From contig CALXAY010000012.1 in NCBI GenBank assembly GCA_944386415.1, positions 1 through 38,705 on the forward strand: a stretch of 38,705 bases of DNA. Direction: 5' to 3'. The stretch's first letter is position 1. Each line of letters starts with the position of its first letter. The notes under the pieces were generated by a model. That model saw only the letters and a list, made by a program, of their open reading frames with translations, was not told where the DNA came from and searched no databases. Positions 1 through 8,550 of this stretch are shown here, piece after piece. The stretch comes from an uncultured Clostridia bacterium. Lineage in GTDB: Bacteria > Bacillota > Clostridia > TANB77 > CAG-508. A program made the position numbers and the translations under genes.

Positions 1-717
1 ACAAGTTCAATAACAGTAGATGCAATAGTACAAGATAAAGCAGGAAGAGATATAACATATACATTATATGTAAGTACAAATAAGAATGGACCATATACAG
101 CAAAAGCAAGTACAACAAAAGTAGCAGGAACAAAAGTAACGTTAACAGCAAGTGAACTAAGTATGTATACAAATTATTACTATTATGTAGGAATACAATC
201 AGGAAAAGTAACAGCAGAAACAACAAGTAAAGGAAATGTAAGAACGTATTGTTCAGGAAGAACAAATGTATGTACACCAAAACACTGTTCTGGAGGATAC
301 ACAAGTTCTGGTACAAGGTCTTGTAGTAGTTGCGGTGGAGATGGAAGAAAATCTTGCCCTGGAGGATTAGTACAAGTAAGAGCATCTAGAACTACATGTC
401 CAAGTTGTGGAGAAGTAACCCTTGCTGGATATTCATGGTATTGTACCGGTGCTACTGGTACAGGATATATAAAAACATGTGGTGCAGCAAGTATGTATAG
501 ATATTGTTCTTGTGGATATAAATCAGGAACAACGCAACATCATAATAGCATGTCATGCAGTTCTTGTGGAGGAGATGGAAAAGTAAGTTATTCAACAAGG
601 CATGATTGTTCACATGGATATTATAGTAGTCATTATTATTGTCAACATTCAAATAATAGATCAAGTGCGACACATTATTATTGCGCACATTCACAATCAG
701 GAGTTCAACATGATTAA
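1..717 (+). CDS. Cysteine-rich surface protein, C-terminal part (5' end outside window)
   Basis: The reading frame is open from base 1 and ends at the TAA at 715-717, so this is the last 238 codons of a larger protein. An ATG at 163 exists but has no ribosome-binding site, and the frame continues upstream of it. The first ~75 residues are Thr/Ser/Val-rich, beta-sheet-like and repetitive, resembling an Ig- or fibronectin-like extracellular module. The remainder is unusually rich in Cys, Gly, His, Tyr and Ser, with paired CxxC motifs. CSSCGGDG occurs twice, reminiscent of DnaJ-type CxxCxGxG zinc knuckles. A secreted or wall-associated metal-binding or disulfide-rich role is inference. The family is not recognised. 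Confidence 0.75.
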   Translation, partial: TSSITVDAIVQDKAGRDITYTLYVSTNKNGPYTAKASTTKVAGTKVTLTASELSMYTNYYYYVGIQSGKVTAETTSKGNVRTYCSGRTNVCTPKHCSGGYTSSGTRSCSSCGGDGRKSCPGGLVQVRASRTTCPSCGEVTLAGYSWYCTGATGTGYIKTCGAASMYRYCSCGYKSGTTQHHNSMSCSSCGGDGKVSYSTRHDCSHGYYSSHYYCQHSNNRSSATHYYCAHSQSGVQHD

Positions 718-741
718 ATAATATAGGTTGATTATTAGAAT

Positions 742-780
742 AAAATGTTGAAGTAGTAAAAATACTATTTCAACATTTTT
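742..780 (+). terminator. Intrinsic terminator after the surface protein
   Basis: The arm AAAATGTTGAA pairs with TTCAACATTTT, with an extra inner AGTA/TACT pairing, and a T-run follows. It lies 25 bases after the stop codon. Confidence 0.8.
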
Positions 781-853
781 AATATCATTTTAAATATTAT
801 TTATGTTAAAAGAAATAAAGACAAAAATAAATAATATTTAAAAGACAAAATAA

Positions 854-982
854 AGTAGTACTATAACAAATAGAAAGTTTCAATATGCAGGTCTAAGAAA
901 TGTAATAATATTTGTAATAATAGCTTTAATAATAGTTGAAGGATTTAGTTATATTAAATATAGAAAATATGGAAAATTTTAA
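854..982 (+). pseudogene. Remnant of a membrane protein C-terminus
   Basis: A 42-codon open stretch without a start codon begins right after an in-frame TAA (851-853). It encodes a typical single membrane helix (IIFVIIALIIVEGF) followed by a basic tail (YIKYRKYGKF) and a stop. A terminator hairpin follows directly at 988. The layout suggests the 3' end of a deleted gene. The parent family is not identifiable. The rest of the 718-1101 interval holds two terminators and the promoter of the response regulator gene. Confidence 0.35.
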
Positions 983-987
983 AAATA

Positions 988-1024
988 AATAGCTAAAGCT
1001 TAAATGTTTTAGCTATTTTTTTTG
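988..1024 (+). terminator. Intrinsic terminator
   Basis: AAATAGCTAAA pairs with TTTAGCTATTT across a 10-base loop and is followed by a long T-run. It terminates the remnant upstream. Confidence 0.8.
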
Positions 1025-1046
1025 TTTTTTAAATTTGTTACAAGTA

Positions 1047-1075
1047 TTGCAAATAAAATTATTTGATGGTATAAA
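1047..1075 (+). promoter_or_regulatory. Sigma-A-type promoter of the two-component operon
   Basis: TTGCAA (1047-1052), 17-base spacer, TATAAA (1070-1075), 26 bases before the response regulator start codon. Confidence 0.65.
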
Positions 1076-1101
1076 TTATATAAAAGATGGGAGGAAGATT
1101 T

Positions 1102-1773
1102 ATGCATAAGATATTAATTGTCGAAGATGATGAAAAATTAAGAAAAGAATTAGAAATATTTTTAAATAAGAATGGATATAAAGCTGAAGTATTAAAAGAT
1201 TTTTCAAACACAATAGAAGATATTTTAAATAAAAAAGCAGATTTAGTGTTATTAGATATAAATCTTCCAAATTTTGATGGAGAGTACATATTAAAAGAAA
1301 TAAGAAGGGTATCAGAAGTACCGATTATAATTATAACTAGTAGAGATAGTGAGATGGATGAGCTTTTAAGTATGAATTATGGAGCAGACCATTATGTAAC
1401 AAAACCATTTAATATTCAAATTCTACTTGCAAAAATTACTTCTGTCTTAAGAAGAAGTACAGCACTAGAGAGTCAATCAGATAAAATAGATTGCAAAGAA
1501 TTTATTTTAAACATATCAAAAAGTTTAATAGAAAAAGATGACAATAAAATAGAACTTACAAAAAATGAATTAAAGATATTACATTTTTTAGTACAAAGAA
1601 GAGGTAAAATTGTATCTAGAGAAGAAATAATGGAATATTTATGGGATAGCGAAAGTTTTATAGATGATAATACTTTAACAGTAAATATGACAAGATTAAG
1701 AAATAAATTAGATGAGTTAGGATTAAAACAATTAATAACAACTAAAAGAGGTCAAGGATATATTTTAGAATAG
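1102..1773 (+). CDS. OmpR-family response regulator, BceR/GraR-like
   Basis: This 223-aa protein is a DNA-binding transcription regulator of a two-component system. The receiver domain (about 1-115) has the acidic pair D9-D10, the phospho-acceptor D52 in LVLLDINLP, T79 and K101 in the TKPF motif. The C-terminal ~100 residues form a winged-helix domain ending in TTKRGQGYIL. The ATG at 1102 is chosen because GGGAGGAAG lies just before it; an ATG at 1087 overlaps that ribosome-binding site. A 65-aa membrane peptide and a BceS-like kinase follow, and a BceAB-like transporter lies 1.7 kb downstream. By family analogy it should sense cell-envelope-active peptides through that transporter and induce it. 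Confidence 0.9.
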   Translation: MHKILIVEDDEKLRKELEIFLNKNGYKAEVLKDFSNTIEDILNKKADLVLLDINLPNFDGEYILKEIRRVSEVPIIIITSRDSEMDELLSMNYGADHYVTKPFNIQILLAKITSVLRRSTALESQSDKIDCKEFILNISKSLIEKDDNKIELTKNELKILHFLVQRRGKIVSREEIMEYLWDSESFIDDNTLTVNMTRLRNKLDELGLKQLITTKRGQGYILE

Positions 1774-1783
1774 GAGGAAAATT

Positions 1784-1981
1784 ATGAAATTTTTGGATTA
1801 TATAAGAGTAAATATAGCATATATAGTGCAAGCTATAATTTCAATAATTATAGTTGAAATAGCAATGATAGTACTTAATTTATCTATATGGTTAAAAATT
1901 ATCTTACCAATTTTTATAGTAGTTGTACAGATTATATCTTTTATTATTTGTTATAATAAAGAAATGAAAAAAGAAAGATAA
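1784..1981 (+). CDS. 65-aa two-helix membrane peptide resembling the kinase's sensor domain
   Basis: It starts at an ATG with AGGAGG seven bases upstream and ends at 1981. The protein has a short amphipathic start (MKFLDYIRVNIAYI), two hydrophobic helices (about 12-32 and 37-56) and a charged tail (NKEMKKER). Its arrangement closely parallels the first ~60 residues of the kinase encoded next (MKFKDFLKDNFTTLI, two helices, then YYKRKS), so it looks like a duplicated stand-alone sensor domain. It could be a functional modulator that pairs with the kinase, or a truncated kinase remnant. The good ribosome-binding site and lack of debris between the genes favour a functional peptide. No named family is recognised. 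Confidence 0.7.
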   Translation: MKFLDYIRVNIAYIVQAIISIIIVEIAMIVLNLSIWLKIILPIFIVVVQIISFIICYNKEMKKER

Positions 1982-2005
1982 TAATTTAATTAGGAGAGAG
2001 TTAAA

Positions 2006-3025
2006 ATGAAATTTAAAGACTTTTTGAAAGATAATTTTACAACTTTAATTTTAATTCTATTTGCAATAATTACAATAGAAATATTTCTTATGATTTATGA
2101 TATTTCCATATTAATAAGAATATATATTCCAATATCTATTTTGCTTGCATATATAATTGGAATTTTGATTTCTTATTATAAAAGAAAAAGTTTTTATAAA
2201 AGAGTTTTTTCAACTTTAGATGAGCTAGATAAAAAATATTTAATAGCAGAAATGATTGGAAGCTCAGACTTTTCTGATGGGAAAATATTAAAAGAAATAT
2301 TAGAAGAAGCATCAAAATCAATGACAGAACATGTAAATGAATTTAAGTATTTGACAGAAGATTATAAAGAATATATAGAACTTTGGATTCACGAAATAAA
2401 GATACCAATTGCAACAAGTAAAATGATTATAGAAAATAACAAAAATGATGTTACAAAAAGTATAGATGAAGAACTAGATAAAATAGATGATTATACAGAG
2501 CAAGCTCTATTTTATGCTAGAAGTAATACAGTAGAAAAAGATTATATAATCAAGAAAACAAATTTAGAAAAAATAGTAAATACAGTTATTATGAAAAATA
2601 AAAATGAATTTATACAAGGAAAAATACATTTAGATATTCATGATACAAATATAGAAGTTGGAACAGATAGTAAATGGGTTATTTTTATTTTAAATCAAAT
2701 ACTTCACAATAGTATAAAATATAAAAAACAAGATGAAAATTTACATATAGAGATTTTTGCTAAGAATAAAAAGGAAAATATTATTTTATATATAAAAGAC
2801 AATGGAATAGGAATAAAAAAGGGAGAAATAACAAGAGTTTTTGAAAAAGGATTTACAGGTTCTAATGGTAGAATCTCCAATAAAAAGTCAACAGGTATCG
2901 GTTTATACTTATGTAAAAAATTATGTGATAAACTAGGAATGGCAATAGAATTAAATTCGGAAGAAAATGTAGGTACAGAGATAAAATTAGTATTTCCACA
3001 AAGTAGTTTTACAAGCATAAGTTAA
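2006..3025 (+). CDS. Intramembrane-sensing histidine kinase, BceS/GraS-like
   Basis: The 339-aa kinase has two N-terminal membrane helices (about 12-32 and 36-57) joined by a very short loop, the hallmark of kinases that sense through a partner ABC transporter. The dimerisation helix carries the phospho-acceptor H129 in WIHEIKIPIA. The ATPase domain shows the N box (QILHNSIKY), G1 box (DNGIGI), an F-box-like segment (VFEKGFTG) and the G2 box (KSTGIGLYL). It is preceded by GGAGAG and is the third gene of the operon starting at 1102. The expected partners are the response regulator upstream and the BceAB-like transporter downstream. Confidence 0.9.
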   Translation: MKFKDFLKDNFTTLILILFAIITIEIFLMIYDISILIRIYIPISILLAYIIGILISYYKRKSFYKRVFSTLDELDKKYLIAEMIGSSDFSDGKILKEILEEASKSMTEHVNEFKYLTEDYKEYIELWIHEIKIPIATSKMIIENNKNDVTKSIDEELDKIDDYTEQALFYARSNTVEKDYIIKKTNLEKIVNTVIMKNKNEFIQGKIHLDIHDTNIEVGTDSKWVIFILNQILHNSIKYKKQDENLHIEIFAKNKKENIILYIKDNGIGIKKGEITRVFEKGFTGSNGRISNKKSTGIGLYLCKKLCDKLGMAIELNSEENVGTEIKLVFPQSSFTSIS

Positions 3026-3046
3026 AAAAGATGGGAGAGGAAAAGT

Positions 3047-3529
3047 ATGGAAATTGGCTTTTATGCAGGAAGTTTTGATCCATTTACAAACGGTCATTTA
3101 CATGTAATAGAAAAATCAGTAAAAATATTTGATAAGGTAATTATAGGAATAGGAGATAACCCCGATAAAAAAAGAAGATTTGATAAAAACTTAATGAAAA
3201 ATTTAATTGAAGAACTTCTAATAAATAGAAAACTTACTAATGTAGAAGTTATTTGCTATGAAAATATGACAGTAGATGCAGCCAAAAGTAATAATGCGAC
3301 ATTTTTAGTAAGAGGTGTTAGAAATGGTATGGATTATGATTGTGAAGAAAATATGGCATCTATAAATGAAGAAGTAGCAGATATAGATACAATTTATATA
3401 AGAGCAGGAAAATTAGGAAATATAAGTTCAAGCATGGTTATGGATTTACTTGAACACGGAAAAGATGTTTCAAAATATTTACCAAAAGAAATAATAAATT
3501 TTATAAAAGAAGGTGAGAAATATGGATAA
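3047..3529 (+). CDS. coaD: Pantetheine-phosphate adenylyltransferase (CoaD-like)
   Basis: This 160-aa nucleotidyltransferase is expected to convert 4'-phosphopantetheine and ATP to dephospho-CoA in coenzyme A synthesis. The N-terminus GFYAGSFDPFTNGHLHVIEK carries the family's GSFDPxTxGH signature. LVRGVRNGMDYDCEENMA matches the RGxR substrate loop region, and ISSSMV matches the C-terminal ISSS motif. The central region is more divergent than in typical CoaD, so a paralogous adenylyltransferase is possible. A GGGAGAGG site precedes the ATG. Its stop overlaps the start of the Nudix gene, so the two are probably translationally coupled. A coaE-like gene, the next pathway step, lies just downstream on the other strand. 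Confidence 0.8.
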   Translation: MEIGFYAGSFDPFTNGHLHVIEKSVKIFDKVIIGIGDNPDKKRRFDKNLMKNLIEELLINRKLTNVEVICYENMTVDAAKSNNATFLVRGVRNGMDYDCEENMASINEEVADIDTIYIRAGKLGNISSSMVMDLLEHGKDVSKYLPKEIINFIKEGEKYG

Positions 3530-3980
3530 AATGATAAATATAATTGCATCTTCTTGTATTTTAAATAATAATAAAATATTAATGGTCCAAGAAAATAAAG
3601 TAGATATTAAAGGACTATGGGACTTACCTGGTGGAAAAGTTAAAATAGGAGAAGACATTAAGCAAGCGGTAATAAGAGAAACTTTAGAAGAAACAGGTTA
3701 TAATATAGAATTAAATAGTATTTTACTAATGCAAAATTATGTTACAAGTAAAGGAGTATTATTAATTATATATTTTAATGCGGCTTTGCAAGACCTTAAG
3801 CAAGAAGAATTTAGAAAAGACGAAATTAGTAATGTTAAATGGCTTAGTTTAGAAGAAATCGAAAGCATTCCTGAAAATAAGATAAGAGGTGGAGATGGAA
3901 TTAAAAAGATAATATATAATATAAGAAATAAAATAGAATATCCAATAGATATATTAGATATTCACAATTATATTAATTAA
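3522..3980 (+). CDS. Nudix hydrolase
   Basis: The 152-aa protein contains a complete Nudix box: GGKVKIGEDIKQAVIRETLE followed by ETGY, fitting Gx5Ex7REUxEExGU. It should therefore hydrolyse a nucleoside diphosphate linked to another moiety; the substrate cannot be read from the sequence. The ATG at 3522 is preferred because AAGGTGAG lies immediately upstream; a GTG at 3513 lies inside that site. It overlaps the end of coaD by 8 bases. The gene ends near a shared bidirectional terminator facing coaE. Confidence 0.85.
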   Translation: MDKMINIIASSCILNNNKILMVQENKVDIKGLWDLPGGKVKIGEDIKQAVIRETLEETGYNIELNSILLMQNYVTSKGVLLIIYFNAALQDLKQEEFRKDEISNVKWLSLEEIESIPENKIRGGDGIKKIIYNIRNKIEYPIDILDIHNYIN

Positions 3981-3999
3981 TGTAAAAATTAAAATACAT

Positions 4000-4049
4000 A
4001 AATAAAAAGATAAAGAAATAATTTTATAATTCTTTATCTTTTTATTTTT
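4000..4049. terminator. Bidirectional terminator between convergent genes
   Basis: The long near-perfect stem AAATAAAAAGATAAAGAA / TTCTTTATCTTTTTATTT has A-runs on one side and T-runs on the other. It can therefore end transcripts from both the Nudix gene (plus) and coaE (minus). Confidence 0.8.
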
Positions 4050-4623
4050 ACTTAAAAAGTTTATTATAAACTGTATCTATTATAGAACTTAAACATTCTT
4101 TTGAATAATCATTATTGAAAATATAATCAAATTTAAATTTAGAATAATTAAGGGTATTAGTTTCTCTTTTTTCTAAATATTCTTTAGAAATATTATCTCT
4201 TTCTAATATTTTTTCTTTTCTCTTAATATCTTCAGAAGTAATTAATATTTTAATATCACACATATTGAAATATTTAACACTTGGAAGTAAAGCCCAATCT
4301 AAAATATAATAATCTTCATTTTGAGATAAGATATTATCTATTTTATTTTGCATATAATTCCAAGTTAGGTTTGTAAGTATTTCCATTTTATTCTTATCAG
4401 AAAAAATAATATTACCTAATTTTTTTCTATCTATATTTTTATTATTATCTAAAATATCTTGACCAAATTCTTGGCATAGTTTTTTAGAAATAGAAGAATC
4501 AGAAGTTGCACTATGACCAATTTTATCTATATCAATGTATTTACAATTTAACTTATCAGCTAAAAGCTTGGCAAAAGTAGATTTACCGCTTCCAGTTTTT
4601 CCAGTAATACCAATTAATTCCAT
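4048..4623 (-). CDS. coaE: Dephospho-CoA kinase
   Basis: The 191-aa P-loop kinase is expected to phosphorylate dephospho-CoA to coenzyme A. Residues 5-16 contain the Walker A motif (GITGKTGSGKST). YIDIDKIGH (about 29-37) matches the CoaE DADxIxH motif. DWALLPSVKYFNMCD matches the DxPLLxE-like region before the lid, although the usual acidic residue after LL is replaced. The C-terminal part is typical in length (family ~200 aa). The ATG is preceded by AGGAGG. It sits convergent to coaD, which supports a CoA role. A CoaE-like kinase of altered specificity is the alternative. Confidence 0.8.
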   Translation of the reverse strand: MELIGITGKTGSGKSTFAKLLADKLNCKYIDIDKIGHSATSDSSISKKLCQEFGQDILDNNKNIDRKKLGNIIFSDKNKMEILTNLTWNYMQNKIDNILSQNEDYYILDWALLPSVKYFNMCDIKILITSEDIKRKEKILERDNISKEYLEKRETNTLNYSKFKFDYIFNNDYSKECLSSIIDTVYNKLFK

Positions 4624-4689
4624 AATAAACCTCCTAAATATAATAAAATTATATCATAAAAAATATATAAATCAAATATAGATGATTTG

Positions 4690-4753
4690 TTACGTTTTTG
4701 TAAGCTAAATGTAAGTAAAATCTATGGAAATAAAGATATAAAGTAATTATAAT
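4690..4753 (+). promoter_or_regulatory. Promoter and candidate BceR-type operator before bceA
   Basis: A perfect -10 TATAAT lies at 4748-4753 with no good -35 at 17 bases, as expected for an activator-dependent promoter. Upstream is an inverted repeat TTAC-N6-GTAA (4690-4703) followed by a second ATGTAAG (4709-4715). BceR-family regulators bind such inverted sites upstream of their transporter genes. The assignment to this regulator is inference. Confidence 0.5.
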
Positions 4754-4784
4754 ATAATTAACAAATTTGGAAAGGAGAATTAAC

Positions 4785-5552
4785 ATGGGAAAGGTTTTAG
4801 AAGTTAAAAATATAGAAAAATATTATGGAAATAAATCAAACTTAACAAAAGCAATTGATAATATTAGCTTTGATGTAGAAGAAGGAGAATTTGTAGGGAT
4901 AATGGGAGCATCAGGAAGTGGAAAGACAACATTACTTAATTGTATTTCTACAATAGATAGAGTAACAGCAGGGAAAATAATTATAAATGGAGAAGATATA
5001 ACAACTTTAAGAGGAAACAATTTAAATAAATTTAGAAGAGAGGAATTAGGATTTATTTTTCAAGACTTTAATTTGTTAGACACACTTACTTGTTATGAAA
5101 ACATTGCTCTAGCACTTACAATACAAAGGATAAATCCAAAAGAAATTGATAAAAGAGTACAAAAAATAGCAGAAAAATTGGAAATTAAAGATATTCTAAA
5201 AAAATATCCATATCAAATATCAGGAGGACAAAAGCAAAGAGTAGCATCATCAAGGGCAATCATTACAAATCCAAAATTAGTTTTAGCAGATGAACCGACA
5301 GGAGCACTAGATTCAAAATCTGCAAGACAACTTTTAGAAACCTTTGAAACATTAAATAATAACTTAAATGCAACTATTCTTATGGTTACACATGATGCAT
5401 TTACTGCAAGTTATGCAAAAAGAATATTGTTTATAAAAGATGGAAAAATTTTCAATGAATTAATAAAAGGAAATGATTCGAGAAAGAAATTCTTTGAAAA
5501 AATAATAGAAGTCCAAACACTTCTTGGAGGTGATTTAAACGATGTTATTTAA
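4785..5552 (+). CDS. BceA-like ABC transporter ATP-binding protein
   Basis: The 255-aa ATPase belongs to the MacB/LolD/BceA class. It has Walker A GASGSGKT (41-48), Q-loop Q93, signature ISGGQKQR (145-152), Walker B LVLADEP (165-171) and a switch histidine in VTHD. The usual ARAL after the signature is SSRAI here. The ATG at 4785 is chosen because AAAGGAG lies 7 bases upstream; a TTG at 4767 lies before that site. It overlaps the permease gene by 11 bases, indicating coupling. It should power a peptide-antibiotic resistance/sensing transporter together with the downstream FtsX-fold permease and the kinase at 2006-3025. Confidence 0.9.
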   Translation: MGKVLEVKNIEKYYGNKSNLTKAIDNISFDVEEGEFVGIMGASGSGKTTLLNCISTIDRVTAGKIIINGEDITTLRGNNLNKFRREELGFIFQDFNLLDTLTCYENIALALTIQRINPKEIDKRVQKIAEKLEIKDILKKYPYQISGGQKQRVASSRAIITNPKLVLADEPTGALDSKSARQLLETFETLNNNLNATILMVTHDAFTASYAKRILFIKDGKIFNELIKGNDSRKKFFEKIIEVQTLLGGDLNDVI

Positions 5553-7636
5553 ATTAGCCTTTAGAAATATGAAAAAAAGTATAAAAGACTTTGCGATATA
5601 TTTTCTAACATTAGTACTAGGTGTTGCAATATTTTATATGTTTAACTCATTAGATAGTCAAGAAGCAATGATGCAAGTATCTAACTCGACAAGAGAATTA
5701 ATCTTGCTTATGATTCAAATGATGGGAATGGTATCAGTATTTGTAGCTGTAATATTAGGATTACTAATTGTGTATGCAAATAACTTTTTAATAAATAGAA
5801 GAAAAAAAGAATTTGGAATATATATGACACTAGGTATGCGGAAGAGGTCAGATTTCTAAGATAATACTATTAGAAACAGTATTTGTAGGAACAATTTCAT
5901 TAGTTGTTGGATTGATAGTAGGAGTATTTGCTTCACAGTTCATGTCAATACTTGTTGGAAAATTATTTGAAGCAGATATGAGTAAACTTACATTTGTATT
6001 TTCAAAAGAAGCATGTATAAAAACTTGTATATATTTTGCAGTAATGTTTATTGCTGTTATGATATTTAATGCATTTACAGTTTCAAAATATAAATTAATA
6101 AATTTGCTTACACAATCTAAAAAGAATGAAGAAGTAAAAATAAAAAATTCAATAGTTTGTGTAATAATATTCTTAATAGCAGTAGCAATACTTATTTATT
6201 GTTATTATGAAGTAACAATAGATGCAAATAATATGGTAACAGAAAAAAGAATATTACCAGTAATTTTACTTGGAATAATATCAACAGTGCTTGTTTTTTG
6301 GTCATTATCAGGATTTATATTAAAATTAGTACAATCTAGAAAAAAGATATATCTAAAGGATGTAAATATGTTTGTATTAAGACAACTAAACAATAAAATA
6401 AACACGACAGTAGTAAGTATGTCTCTTATATGTTTAATGTTATTTATGACAATATCAATACTTTCTTCATCTTTATCATTAAATAGCACAATGAGAAGAG
6501 ATATGCAAGAAATGACACCAGTAGATATTAACCTTTATAAAACAGCAAACTTACCAGAAAGCTATCAAAATCCTTACACAGGAAAAATAGAGTATTATAC
6601 TGAAGAACAAATAGCAGACTCAAAAGTAAGTATGGAACAAACTTTAATAGAAAATGGATTTGATATAAATAACTTAAAAGACATAGTAGAAATACCAGTA
6701 TATACATGTAATGAATTAAAAATGGGAGATTTGTTAAAAGGAATAGAAGAAATAGTAAAAACACAATTTCCACAACTTAAGCAAGATTCACCAGAAGAAA
6801 TAATAAAAGTATCAGATTATAATAAAATAGCAAAATTATATGGAAATGAAGAATTTTTATTAGAAGATGGAGAGTTTATCGTACTTTGTGACTTTGATAG
6901 TATGAAAAATTTAAGAGACCAGGCTCTAAAAGAAAATAACATAATAACTTTAAAAGGAAAAGAATATAAAGCAAAATATGACAAATGCCAAGAAGGTTTT
7001 ATAAATATGTCATCAAGCCATATCAACACAGGAATAATCCTAGTGCCAGATAGTGTAGAATTTACAAGTGAGGAAAAAGAAAGAACATTTTTAGCAGCAA
7101 ATTACAATGCGAAAACAGAAGAAGAAAAAGAAAGAATAGAAGAACAATTTGCTGATGCAGATAATTCGGAGCTTTATAAAAATATATTAGCAAAAGGATT
7201 AGATTTTGATGGTATGACTAAAATATCAATAATAGAATCAAGTGTTGGAGTTGCTACAATGGTACTATTTATTGCAATATATTTAGGAATAATATTCTTA
7301 ATTGCAAGTTCAGCAATATTAGCACTAAAACAATTAACAGAAAGTTCAGATAACAAGGAAAGATATTTGATTTTAAGAAAATTAGGAGTAGATGAAAAAA
7401 TAATAAATAAAGCATTATTCAAGCAAATAGGACTATTTTTTGTATTTCCACTAATCCTTGCAATAATACATTCAATATTTGGAATACAATTTGTAATGAC
7501 TCTTATGTCAGTACTAGCAAGTAGTGAGGAATTATTACCATCAATAATAGCAACAGTAGGAGTCATGGGAGTAATTTATGGATTATACTTTTTAGCGACA
7601 TATATTGGAAGCAAAAACATAATAAAAGATGAATAA
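5542..7636 (+). CDS. BceB-like ABC permease, read through one in-frame CGG (+1 frameshift)
   Basis: The permease of the Bce-type peptide transporter is encoded in two frames. The first frame gives 99 codons (first membrane helices, then NFLINRRKKEFGIYMTLGM). An in-frame CGG at 5839-5841 follows, and the unshifted frame stops at 5859. Skipping the C at 5839 continues as GRGQISKIILLE, the conserved FtsX segment, and then 598 residues to 7636, giving 697 aa in total. The shifted part has the large extracytoplasmic domain (about residues 300-540) characteristic of BceB and four C-terminal helices. No ribosome-binding site precedes the ATG at 5912, so the second part cannot easily start on its own. 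It overlaps bceA by 11 bases. See the CGG findings. Confidence 0.85.
5839..5841 (+). other. In-frame CGG +1 shift site in bceB
   Basis: Context is GGT ATG C GGA AGA GGT. The extra C precedes the glycine of LGMGRGQIS. The unshifted frame ends five codons later at TAA (5857-5859). Confidence 0.7.
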
Positions 7637-7686
7637 TGTCCAATGGGGACGTTTCCTTTTGGACAAAATGTCCAATTAGGGACACT
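7637..7686. repeat. REP-like palindromic element with GGGGAC core
   Basis: Directly after the bceB stop lie nested inverted repeats built from TGTCC/GGACA units and GGGGACGTTTCCTTTT. Similar GGGGACGGTTCCTTTTTGTCC-type palindromes recur in many Firmicute genomes. Shorter relatives (GGGGACGG, CCGTCCCC) occur here at 24956 and 25202. It may act as the bceB terminator. Confidence 0.55.
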
Positions 7687-7744
7687 TCTTAAAAGTAATA
7701 TTAATTTTAATGTTACAAAATATGGAGAGGAGGCTTTAAGTTTC

Positions 7745-8434
7745 TTGAAAATACTTTTTAAAATAATTTTAGTAATATTTTTAGTTTGTTTTAGTATTGG
7801 GATATTTGGAGTAGGAAGTGGATATGATATGTATAAAGAGGCATTGAATAATATGCCTCTTTCACAAAAAGTAGAAGAAATAAAATCAGATGACAATTAT
7901 ATAACTATAGATAAATTACCTAAAATTTATTTAGATGCAGTTGTTGCAGTGGAAGATCATAGATTTTATGAACATTTTGGAATAGATGTAATTGCAATAG
8001 GAAGAGCGATAATTAATGATATAAAAGCTTTTTCTTTAGTAGAGGGAGGAAGTACAATTACACAGCAACTATCAAAGAATATATATTTTACTCAAGAAAA
8101 AAGTTTCATAAGAAAAATTGCAGAAGCATTTATGGCATTTAATATTGAAAGAAATTATAGTAAAGATAAAATATTAGAATTATATGTGAACACTAGTTAT
8201 TTTGGAGATGGGTACACAGGAATTAGAGAAGCAAGTTTAGGATATTTTAGAAAAGAGCCACAAAACTTAAGTGATTCGGAATCTGTAATGCTTGCTGGGA
8301 TACCTAATAGTCCCTCAAATTATTCACCTATTAAAAATCCGCAATTAGTAAAAAAAAGACAAAAACAAGTATTAGACAGAATGGTTAAATACAATTATAT
8401 AAAAAAAGAAGAAGCTAATAAAATTTATTATTAG
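7745..8434 (+). CDS. Monofunctional peptidoglycan glycosyltransferase (GT51)
   Basis: The 229-aa membrane-anchored transglycosylase is expected to polymerise lipid II into glycan strands. An N-terminal helix (about 3-23) is followed by the GT51 domain. The catalytic-Glu motif is AVEDHRFYEHFGID. The second motif is GGSTITQQLSKN, and the third region KILELYVNTSYFGDGYTGI contains the second conserved Glu. There is no transpeptidase domain, unlike class A PBPs. The TTG at 7745 is preferred because GGAGAGGAGG lies 11 bases before it. The longer ATG frame from 7643 would begin inside the repeat element and add an unrelated N-terminus. It is not clearly in an operon with bceB. Confidence 0.85.
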   Translation: MKILFKIILVIFLVCFSIGIFGVGSGYDMYKEALNNMPLSQKVEEIKSDDNYITIDKLPKIYLDAVVAVEDHRFYEHFGIDVIAIGRAIINDIKAFSLVEGGSTITQQLSKNIYFTQEKSFIRKIAEAFMAFNIERNYSKDKILELYVNTSYFGDGYTGIREASLGYFRKEPQNLSDSESVMLAGIPNSPSNYSPIKNPQLVKKRQKQVLDRMVKYNYIKKEEANKIYY

Positions 8435-8497
8435 AAATTTATTAATAAGATTTTTTAAAGTAGAATAACTTCCTCTATAAAATTAAGATTTAATTAA

Positions 8498-8526
8498 TTG
8501 TTTTATTTTTCATTCTGTGGTATAAT
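8498..8526 (+). promoter_or_regulatory. Sigma-A-type promoter of the zinc-ribbon/DUF2085 operon
   Basis: TTGTTT (8498-8503), 17-base spacer, TATAAT (8521-8526), 24 bases before the ATG. Confidence 0.7.
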
Positions 8527-8550
8527 ATTACAGAAACGGAGGAAAATAAT

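Noticed and set aside
452..694. Minus-strand ORF in the Cys-rich protein region
   Set aside because: Mirror frame of the clear plus-strand coding sequence, with no start signal.
5912..7636. Separate gene for the C-terminal part of the permease
   Set aside because: No ribosome-binding site, start inside a helix, and the sequence continues seamlessly from the 5542 frame after the extra C.
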